Positions 26,247 to 33,800 of a stretch of DNA of 64,000 nucleotides are shown here, piece after piece; positions within the stretch are counted from its first letter, which is position 1; the number at the start of each line of letters is the position of its first letter. Source of the DNA: Taibaiella sp. (GTDB lineage Bacteria; Bacteroidota; Bacteroidia; Chitinophagales; Chitinophagaceae). The DNA lies in NCBI GenBank assembly GCA_019638495.1, contig JAHBTQ010000005.1, forward strand, positions 124,001 through 188,000, written 5' to 3'. Under the pieces are notes generated by a model. That model made no database searches. It had not been told where the DNA came from and was given only the letters and a program-made list of their open reading frames with translations. The position numbers and the translations under genes are program-made.

Positions 26247-27974
26247 TTAGGTACCCTCCATCGCAATTGGTTTCGAAAATGGCTCCATCTCGGTAAGCGG
26301 CTTACCAAAGGCTATCTTCGGATATGTATTGGTATAGGGGTCTATCATTACCTGCAACAGCAAAGGGCGATTTTCATTCTCTTCACTCCAAAGCCATTTT
26401 GCGGCATCTTCTATCTCGTCTTCGCATTCTATCGTTTTTGCATCTATGCCATATGCAATGCTGACTTTCTCGAAATCAGGAGCGGTATATCCCCACCACG
26501 TAGACTGGTAACGAGACTCGAAATAAGAATCCTGGAACTGACGGATCATTCCGAGGCTCCTATTGTTCATGACTATGATCTTTATCGGCAGGCCGTTGCG
26601 TACTACTGTCTGCAGCTCCTGGATGTTGAGCTGCATACTTCCATCTCCTATTATTGCTGTCACCGGCTTGTTTCCCAGTGCAAAAGAGGTGCCTATTGCT
26701 GCCGGTAATGCATATCCCATCGCCCCCATTCCTGCGGAGGTAATAAACAATTGATCAGCACCCAATTCCAGCGACTGTGCTGCCCACATCTGGTGTGCGC
26801 CTACATCGATCGTGTAGGACGTAGTACGTGGAGAGTGCCTGGATAGCTTGTGCATAAAAGCATTGGGGTTTATTCCGTTTGCCTTCACTTCGTTCGTGTC
26901 CGGCCACTGCGAGCGCAGTTCGCTTATCTGCTTATTCCATTCTGCCGGCACGGTATACTCAGCATCTTTGAAGGTGCTCAGGAACCCCGTCAGGAATTCC
27001 TTTACATCCGCCAACACTGGGACACACCCTTTGACACGATTGTTTATCTCTGCCCGTTCGCAGTCTACATGAATTATTTTGCGGTTCTCAAAAAACTTAA
27101 CGTCCGCACCTGTCTGCCTTATATCCAGGCGACTTCCCACCACTAAAAGCAAGTCACAGTCTCCCAGCGTCATGTTTGCCCAACGGTTACCATACGCGCC
27201 GATAAACCCTACACGTTGAGGATGGTCAAAAGGAAGTGCGTCTACCGCAAGCAATGAGGTAACAACGGGCATTTTTGTGAGCGCTACAAATTCACGGAGC
27301 TCCTTAACAGAAAACGAAGAGCGGACGCCTCTGCCCACAAGTAGCAGTGGCTTCCTGCTCTCACGTATTGCCTGCGACACCATTTCCAGGTTCGCTTTAA
27401 GTTCATCTGAAAGAATGGTTTCTTCAGGTTCGGCAGCACTTTCCTCCGGCACATCTATGTTTGCACGCTGCACGTCCATCGGTATGTCGATAAGCACAGG
27501 CCCTGGCCTGCCCTCAACCGCCAGCGCAAACGCCTCATCCAGTATACCCGGAATCTCTTCCGGCTCGCGTACCAGGTAGCTCTTCTTTGTTATATGCTGT
27601 GCCATGGATACGATATCCGTTTCCTGGAATCCTAACTGGCGTATCTGCCTGTCACCTTTTTGCTCGTGCCTGTTTACCTGGCCGGTGATAAAAACTGCCG
27701 GCGAAGAGTCGAAATAACAACTGCCTATGCCGGTAATGAGGTTAGTAGCTCCGGGCCCGCTCGTAGCCATGGCTACACCGGGTATTCCTGTAACCCTGCC
27801 ACATGCGTCCGCGCTGAATGCCGCAGCCTGCTCATGATGTACAGTAATGATCTTGATGTCCGTTTTTTGAAGAAACGAATCCACCAGGTGCGTGATCATA
27901 CCTCCGGTAATCTCAAATACACACTTTACACCTTTTTTCTCTACGTACGTAGCTATAAAATCCGATACCTTCAT
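26247..27974 (-). CDS. Thiamine-pyrophosphate enzyme, acetolactate-synthase-like, of the sugar-cluster type
   Basis: About 575 residues from the ATG at 27974; a longer reading from 28115 adds 47 residues that overlap the divergent gene and lack homology-like composition. The N terminus shows Phe-Glu-Ile-Thr-Gly-Gly-Met and His-His-Glu-Gln-Ala-Ala-Ala, with the catalytic glutamate; the middle has the FAD/NAD-like domain (Val-Val-Gly-Ser-Arg-Leu-Asp); near residue 430 is the TPP motif Gly-Asp-Gly-Ser-Met-Gln through Met-Asn-Asn-Arg-Ser-Leu-Gly. It resembles IlvB, but the Ile-Thr-Gly-Gly variant of the N-terminal motif, the lack of an ilvN/ilvC neighbour, and a divergent sugar epimerase suggest a role in nucleotide-sugar (branched or keto sugar) synthesis. 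A plain biosynthetic acetolactate synthase remains possible. A weak -7 box (TATCTTTA) is at 28003-28010. Confidence 0.85.
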   Translation of the reverse strand: MKVSDFIATYVEKKGVKCVFEITGGMITHLVDSFLQKTDIKIITVHHEQAAAFSADACGRVTGIPGVAMATSGPGATNLITGIGSCYFDSSPAVFITGQVNRHEQKGDRQIRQLGFQETDIVSMAQHITKKSYLVREPEEIPGILDEAFALAVEGRPGPVLIDIPMDVQRANIDVPEESAAEPEETILSDELKANLEMVSQAIRESRKPLLLVGRGVRSSFSVKELREFVALTKMPVVTSLLAVDALPFDHPQRVGFIGAYGNRWANMTLGDCDLLLVVGSRLDIRQTGADVKFFENRKIIHVDCERAEINNRVKGCVPVLADVKEFLTGFLSTFKDAEYTVPAEWNKQISELRSQWPDTNEVKANGINPNAFMHKLSRHSPRTTSYTIDVGAHQMWAAQSLELGADQLFITSAGMGAMGYALPAAIGTSFALGNKPVTAIIGDGSMQLNIQELQTVVRNGLPIKIIVMNNRSLGMIRQFQDSYFESRYQSTWWGYTAPDFEKVSIAYGIDAKTIECEDEIEDAAKWLWSEENENRPLLLQVMIDPYTNTYPKIAFGKPLTEMEPFSKPIAMEGT

Positions 27975-28106
27975 GTAAACACGACCGGGGTTTGGTTTGG
28001 AGTAAAGATAGTTAAATTTCAATAGGTTGACCGTAACTGCACGTGTATTGCAGGCCTGCCACATTTGGTGATTTTTTAGCACCTTTATGTTAAAATCAAC
28101 ACAAGC

Positions 28107-29138
28107 TTGCTCCATCTTTCCGACTTAAATCATGTACTGGAACACACCCGCACCCAAATGGAAAAAGTGCGGGGAAAATCCATCTTTCTTACCGGCGCTA
28201 CCGGCTTCTTCGGAAAATGGATGTTGGAGACATTCCTTTATGCTAACAACTCCCTTCAGCTTGGGGCGCACCTCTTGTGCCTTAGCAGGGACCCGGACTC
28301 CTTTCTTGCAAAAAATACAGAATATAGCAAACCGGATATCACATTTGTGAAAGGCGATATCACCGATTTCCAATTCCCTGAAAGGCAGATAGATTTTATC
28401 ATTCATGCCGCCACTGACATGAGTGGATATGGCGAAGCAAGTGCCATGCGCACTGTCTACGAGTCAATTGTGAATGGTACGATCCGGATTTTGGAGCTGG
28501 CCGCGCAACACAAGGTGGTTTCGGTTCTGCACACGAGTTCGGGGGCAGTATATGGACCTCAGCCCGAGGAAATGCTACAAATACCAGAATCTTACACTGG
28601 TGCGCCCGATCTGCAATCGGTGGTCGCTGCTTACGGAGAAGGGAAAAGAGCAGCTGAGATGCTGGCCGGCTTTTACCAGCGGCAGCACGGGGTGCCTTCT
28701 AAGATTGCGCGCTGCTTTGCCTTTATTGGTCCTTACTTTCCTATCGACGCTAATTTCGCAGCTGCAAGCTTTATGAGGGATGCATTAGCCGGCCGAGACA
28801 TTACTATAAATGGCGACGGCACACCTGAACGGTCCTATATGTATGCAGCAGACCTGTCAATCTGGTTGTGGCGCATCCTGCTCGAAGGAAACGATTGCTA
28901 CCCATACAATGTCGGGGCTGACGAGCCGGTTTCACTCGCATCGCTCGCGCAGCTTATTGCCGACCAATGCCCGGAAAAGATTGTGGACGTGAAAGTAGCA
29001 AGGCAACCAACAGGACATTCACCACAGCGCTACATACCAGACATAAAAAGAGCCAGGGAAGAACTAAATTTGGATGTTTACATCGGCAAAGAGGACGCAG
29101 TGTCCCGAACAATGAATTTCTACACAAGAAAAAACTAA
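28107..29138 (+). CDS. NAD-dependent sugar epimerase/dehydratase (extended SDR)
   Basis: 343 residues read from a TTG at 28107. The TTG start keeps the segment Leu-Asn-His-Val-Leu-Glu-His-Thr, which precedes the nucleotide-binding motif in related epimerases; an ATG at 28158 would remove it. The Rossmann motif is Gly-Ala-Thr-Gly-Phe-Phe-Gly, followed by a Ser/Thr-Ser-Gly-Ala-Val-Tyr-Gly strand and a Tyr-x-x-x-Lys catalytic pair (Tyr-Gly-Glu-Gly-Lys), and Arg-Cys-Phe-Ala-Phe-Ile-Gly-Pro. The family covers dTDP-glucose dehydratases, UDP-glucose epimerases and UDP-xylose synthases; the exact substrate is not decided. It is divergent from the TPP gene and is followed after two bases by the GT2. 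Confidence 0.88.
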   Translation: MLHLSDLNHVLEHTRTQMEKVRGKSIFLTGATGFFGKWMLETFLYANNSLQLGAHLLCLSRDPDSFLAKNTEYSKPDITFVKGDITDFQFPERQIDFIIHAATDMSGYGEASAMRTVYESIVNGTIRILELAAQHKVVSVLHTSSGAVYGPQPEEMLQIPESYTGAPDLQSVVAAYGEGKRAAEMLAGFYQRQHGVPSKIARCFAFIGPYFPIDANFAAASFMRDALAGRDITINGDGTPERSYMYAADLSIWLWRILLEGNDCYPYNVGADEPVSLASLAQLIADQCPEKIVDVKVARQPTGHSPQRYIPDIKRAREELNLDVYIGKEDAVSRTMNFYTRKN

Positions 29139-29140
29139 AC

Positions 29141-30106
29141 GTGAGCAAAAAGCATATTTCCATCGTTACCCCTTGCTATAATGAAGAGGGAAATGTTGCC
29201 AACCTGTCACGGGTGATAGCAGGCGTCTTCGCAAAGCTGCCTCAATACACTTATGAACATGTCTTTATTGACAATGCTTCTACAGACAGTACCGTAAAGA
29301 TCCTCAGGCAACTTGCGGCTGAGGACAAGAATATTAAGGTGATACTAAATGCCCGGAACTTCGGTCACATCCGGTCTCCATTCCATGGCATGCTCTCCTG
29401 CATGGGCGATGCGATAATCCTTGTAGTGGCCGACTTCCAGGATCCGCCTGAAATGATAGCGGAATTCCTGGCAAAGTGGGAAGAGGGCTACAAGATCGTG
29501 ATAGGCGTTAAGAAACGGAGCCGCGAGAACCCGCTGATGTTCGCAATCAGGAAGGCATTCTATAATCTTCTTGCAAAGATGTCAGACAGTGGCGAGCGCC
29601 CGGTTAAGAACTTCACCGGATTCGGTCTTTACGACCAATCATTTATAGCTGTGCTCCGCACATTGGACGACCCCTACCCTTACTTCCGTGGAATGATCAC
29701 AGAGTTGGGATTTGACCGATATGAGATAGAGTATACGCAACCACAGCGCGCCGCCGGCAAAACGAAGAACAACTTCTTTACGCTTTACGATATCGCAATG
29801 CTTGGATTCACCAATCACTCCAAGCTACCCTTGCGCCTTGCGGCATTCGTTGGCTTTTTCTCAGCTACCGTCAGCCTGCTTGTTGCTGTCGCCTACTTTG
29901 TGTACAAGCTTATTTACTGGGATTGGTTTGTAGTGGGTCAGGCACCATTGGTGATCGGGGTCTTCTTTTTTGCATCAGTGCAGCTTTTCTTCATCGGTAT
30001 CATTGGTGAATACATTGGCGCTATACATACACAGGTGCGAAAACGCCCCCTGGTCATAGAGAAGGAGCGAATCAACTTTGAGGGTGACTCGCGCTATTCG
30101 GGTTAA
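29141..30106 (+). CDS. Family 2 glycosyltransferase, polyprenyl-phosphate sugar synthase type (GtrB/CsbB-like)
   Basis: 321 residues from a GTG at 29141, two bases after the epimerase stop; reading further upstream only translates the epimerase gene in another frame. The N terminus is Ile-Ser-Ile-Val-Thr-Pro-Cys-Tyr-Asn-Glu-Glu-Gly-Asn, followed by Asp-Asn-Ala-Ser-Thr-Asp and a Val-Ala-Asp-Phe-Gln-Asp-Pro-Pro DxD-like metal motif. Two C-terminal membrane helices (about residues 232-260 and 270-295) and a basic tail give the GtrB/CsbB/DPM1 layout: cytoplasmic transfer of a sugar from a nucleotide to a polyprenyl phosphate. The product would be used outside the membrane by a GT-C enzyme such as the YfhO protein nearby. 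Confidence 0.9.
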   Translation: MSKKHISIVTPCYNEEGNVANLSRVIAGVFAKLPQYTYEHVFIDNASTDSTVKILRQLAAEDKNIKVILNARNFGHIRSPFHGMLSCMGDAIILVVADFQDPPEMIAEFLAKWEEGYKIVIGVKKRSRENPLMFAIRKAFYNLLAKMSDSGERPVKNFTGFGLYDQSFIAVLRTLDDPYPYFRGMITELGFDRYEIEYTQPQRAAGKTKNNFFTLYDIAMLGFTNHSKLPLRLAAFVGFFSATVSLLVAVAYFVYKLIYWDWFVVGQAPLVIGVFFFASVQLFFIGIIGEYIGAIHTQVRKRPLVIEKERINFEGDSRYSG

Positions 30107-30111
30107 CTTTG
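30104..30111 (+). promoter_or_regulatory. Promoter -7 box of moaD-moaE inside the GT2 stop codon
   Basis: TAACTTTG is an exact TAnnTTTG match. Its first bases are the stop codon of the GT2 gene, and it ends four bases before the moaD ATG at 30116, so the transcript would be leaderless. Confidence 0.6.
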
Positions 30112-30115
30112 CAGC

Positions 30116-30358
30116 ATGAAGATCAGGCTTCTGGCTTTTGGCGCTGCACGTGAAATTGTTGGACACAGTGTGTCTCAGCAGGAAATAATGCAAGGAGCAT
30201 CCGTTGGGTATTTCCTGTCTGAACTGAAAATACGCTACCCGGGTCTGTCAAAGCTACGCTCACTCACCATCGCTGTGAACGGAACCTACGCGGCCCAGGA
30301 TGTGATTTTGAGCGAAACTGATGAGGTGGCGCTCATACCACCGGTAAGCGGTGGGTAA
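30116..30358 (+). CDS. moaD: Molybdopterin synthase small subunit MoaD
   Basis: 80 residues, a ubiquitin-like beta-grasp protein ending Pro-Pro-Val-Ser-Gly-Gly; the terminal Gly-Gly is adenylylated by MoeB and then thiocarboxylated to donate sulfur to cyclic pyranopterin monophosphate. N-terminal Met-Lys-Ile-Arg-Leu-Leu-Ala-Phe-Gly and the central Leu-x-x-Arg-Tyr-Pro-Gly-Leu are typical. It is followed after 11 bases by moaE, its partner. The pair lies 23 kb from moeA-moaC-mobA, on the other strand. Confidence 0.95.
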   Translation: MKIRLLAFGAAREIVGHSVSQQEIMQGASVGYFLSELKIRYPGLSKLRSLTIAVNGTYAAQDVILSETDEVALIPPVSGG

Positions 30359-30369
30359 AACAGGTAATA

Positions 30370-30789
30370 TTGGAACTCGACATTAAAATATTGACAACGC
30401 CATTAGACGCCAGCGCCTGCACAGATTGGCTGCGCTCTGCTGCCTGCGGGGGCATTGACGTGTTCATCGGCACCGTACGCAGCCACACGCAAGGTCGCGC
30501 CGTAACGCGCCTCGAGTTTGAGGCCTATGAGTCTATGGCAGTCTCAGAAATGGCGAAGATCGCAATGGAGGCTGGCAAGAGATGGTCGATAGAACGTATA
30601 CTGATACATCATCGCACGGGCTCTCTTGACGTGGGAGAAATCCCCGTAATAATTGGTGTGGCAGCACCTCACCGCGATGCAGCATTTGATGCATGCAGGT
30701 TTGCCATTGACACACTGAAGCAAACTGTTCCCATCTGGAAAAAGGAAGTCTTTTCTGACGGCGAAACCTGGGTAGCAGCGCACCCTTAA
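30370..30789 (+). CDS. moaE: Molybdopterin synthase catalytic subunit MoaE
   Basis: 139 residues from a TTG at 30370; no ATG is in frame before the conserved start region. Family motifs: Phe-Ile-Gly-Thr-Val-Arg, Leu-Glu-Phe-Glu-Ala-Tyr, His-Arg-Thr-Gly-Ser-Leu-x-Val-Gly-Glu, Ala-Ala-Pro-His-Arg-Asp-Ala-Ala-Phe-x-Ala-Cys, and Val-Pro-Ile-Trp-Lys-Lys-Glu with the active-site lysine pair. It joins two sulfurs from MoaD to make molybdopterin. Last gene of moaD-moaE, followed by a strong hairpin. Confidence 0.95.
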   Translation: MELDIKILTTPLDASACTDWLRSAACGGIDVFIGTVRSHTQGRAVTRLEFEAYESMAVSEMAKIAMEAGKRWSIERILIHHRTGSLDVGEIPVIIGVAAPHRDAAFDACRFAIDTLKQTVPIWKKEVFSDGETWVAAHP

Positions 30790-30813
30790 ACGATCTTCCA
30801 CTTTCGGAAAAAG

Positions 30814-30843
30814 CAAATGCCACCGCAGTAGCGGTGGCATTTG
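30814..30843. terminator. Bidirectional terminator between moaE and giant adhesin B
   Basis: A perfect 13-bp stem (CAAATGCCACCGC with GCGGTGGCATTTG) and AGTA loop sits between the convergent stops at 30789 and 30867. Confidence 0.9.
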
Positions 30844-30866
30844 TTTATAACCATCTATATGTGTTT

Positions 30867-33800
30867 CTATCGAATCAGGGTAAAGTCACCCTTCACTTCC
30901 TGTGTCTTGCCACCGCAGTCATACTTCAGGTAGTAGAAGTATACACCCATGTCCTGTGGCACTCCATTGAACGTACCATCCCACGATGGGTTCGTGTTCG
31001 TTGATTCGAACAATGTCTGGCCCCAGCGGTTGCTGACACGCAGCACATGATACCTGTGGTAGCCCTGGCATATCGGACGGAACAAGTCGTTGTGATTGTC
31101 TCCGTTTGGTGTAAAGGCATTCGGGAACGTGATCGTGCAGCAGGCCTCCGGATTCAGCTGTTTGCTCAGTGTAGCCTTACAGCCATACGGGTCCGTTACT
31201 GTCAGCGATATCATGCCCTTCATCTGCTCTATCTTACCCCATATCTCGGGGCTGTTGTTGTTGAAGAACGAATGCTCTGGCTCCCACTGGTACGTGCACG
31301 CATAGTCGTGTCGGTGTGCCCTGAACTCTACACTGTCCTCAAGGCACAGCTTGCCTCCCTTAGGGAATATCGTAAAGTCCGCAGTTGGGTTTACATGTAC
31401 ATGGAAGGTATCTGCCGTGATGATTGACTTACAGCCCTCTATCGTGTATCCCTGTATAGTAAGGATGTGGCGACCACTGTCATGCCAGCTGATGCGGAAC
31501 GGTCCTCCGCTGTTTGAATTTGCTGTAACGATGTCTATGATCGGCGAGCTCTGCATTGGAGTGCCATCTATCCACCAGTTGTACTTGTAGGAGTTGTCTG
31601 TCCTGTCGGTAAGGGCCAGGTTGATCGTATCTCCAAGACACACATCCGGCTTGATGTACATATGCGTAGCTGGTGCGGATACCACTTTTATCTTCACCTC
31701 ACGCTCTGCTGAGCAGCGACCCTTGTAGTTCGTTACCAACAGCTTTACTATGTGCTGACCTACTGCTGTATCGAAGCGGGCTGTGATGTGGTCCAGGTCG
31801 TCTGCTGTGCCGTTCACGAAATGAGCACCCTCAGGCAAGCTCCACGTAAAGGCTGAGTCTATATACCTTGGTCCGTCATATATAAAGTTCAGTGAATCGA
31901 ACTGGCATACCCATGGCTTCTCTGTTGTGATCTTAAAATCCGGCTGTACCAGAACGGTAACATTCATAAAGTTGCGAGGGCTTTCGCAGCCGTCCACTGT
32001 TTGCGTTACGTAATACGCAGTAATACCGGGATTATCAACCGATGGAACAGGTGCTACCGACGTACCAGGTGTGCTCGTCGCAGTTGTGTACCACAGCAGG
32101 TTGCTGCCTATTGCTTTCAGAGGCGGAACTGGTGATGTGTTCTGGCAGTATACAGTATCCTCTACCTTAGGTGGCTCAGGCTGTGGATAGATGCGTACCG
32201 GGTAGGCCGCGCTATCACTGATGCAACCAAATGCTGATGTCTGGGTAACGTAGTATGTGTATACACCCGGCACTGTATCTGTATTTGGCGTTGGCGGAAT
32301 TGGTGAACCTGCAGTAACACCCAGGCCATACCATGTAAGGTTGGTACCTGTAGCTGCTGCAGCGTGACCCAGTACATACTGGCACTCACGATGTACACCG
32401 AATGTTGGTGGCGCCGGCTTTGGATGAACCGTTACCACTGTTGTGCGGCGGCATGTAGTAGGCAGCGTGTAGCTGATAACTGCTGTGCCACCTGTAGCAC
32501 CATATACAAGACCGGTACCGGCGCCTATTGTTGCTACGCCAGGGTTACCGCTTGACCAGACACCCGGAGTGGTCGGGTTGACAAGTGTAATATTGAAATA
32601 CTGGCAAAGTTCTGTAGGGCCTACTATCGGTGCGGGCAGTGGGTTTACCAGTACCTGTACTGAATCGCGAAGACCCTCACAGCTACCTACCTTCTGGCTG
32701 AAGTAGAACGTACTAAGACCCGGAACAGCTGTATTTACAGTAGGTGTCACACCGGAGCCAACACCACCTGTTGCTGATGTGTACCAGAGTACGACACCAC
32801 CCGGCACGAGACCGGTAATAGTGAATGGTACGAACGGATCGTTCTGGCAATATGGCGACACGGCTACCACGTGTGGTGGTGGCGGTGGTGGCACCATGCT
32901 TACGTGTACCTGGTCAGTATCTGCACAACCGAAGAAGGAGGAGACAATTACCCTATACCATCCCGTATCTGTAATTGCAAAACCCGGTATGCTCGGATTT
33001 GCCGTTGTTGATGAGAAGCCCGATGGCGGTATCTTGGTCCAGCTATAGCTCACACTTGGCGAGTCTACTACTGAAGTCAGCAAAAGTGTATTTGCCGCAC
33101 CAAGACAAAGAGGTGAGTTGCTGGATGCCCATACGTTCGGTTTGTGGTGCACGTTTACGATGGTGAATGCGGTATCTACAGCTGTGCCTACTGTCTTAAT
33201 CACCATCCACATACCGTTGTGAGCCATGCTGGCAGGGTAGATCGCAGTTCTTTGTGTAGTGCCCATTACTGTCGTAGAAGGCGCTGGCCCTATCCATTGG
33301 TAAGTTGCTGCTGTTGAGTCCCCAGGGGCGTTCAACCATAGAGTATCACCTTCGCAAGGGCTGTTCGATTCAGCGCCATTACATGTGATAAGCGTAAGAT
33401 AAAACGTTTTATTCAGGCAGGAAGTCATACCCGAAGCACTGTCTGTGCCGGTTATGGTGTATGTGTATATTGGAGGAAGACCAGTAGTTGTGATAGTTAC
33501 GTGAGCGCCGGTAGTTGACGAAAGTCCTGTACCCGGAGACCATGTCCATTTGCTCCACGTCCATCCCTTGTCCTCTGCGTTAATGATATCGACAGGAAGT
33601 GCTATCATACCAGGCGTAGCACACACATCAAATGTGTCATAGTTAGGGTAGGGCACTGGGACAACAGGGCGTGGTGTACCGTTCAATACTATTTGTGGAT
33701 CAGGGAATGCATCGTCTATTGCGGTTGCATCACCGTTAAACATGTATGCATACGAAATTACAGCACTGTCTCCGGGTACGATGTTTCCGATGTTATAGAC

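Noticed and set aside
26247..28115. Longer form of the TPP enzyme starting at 28115
   Set aside because: It would overlap the divergent epimerase gene and the extra 47 residues precede the conserved family start; ATG at 27974 preferred.
28967..29140. 58-residue N-terminal extension of the GT2
   Set aside because: It lies inside the epimerase gene in another frame and has no GT2 homology; GTG at 29141 sits at the conserved start.
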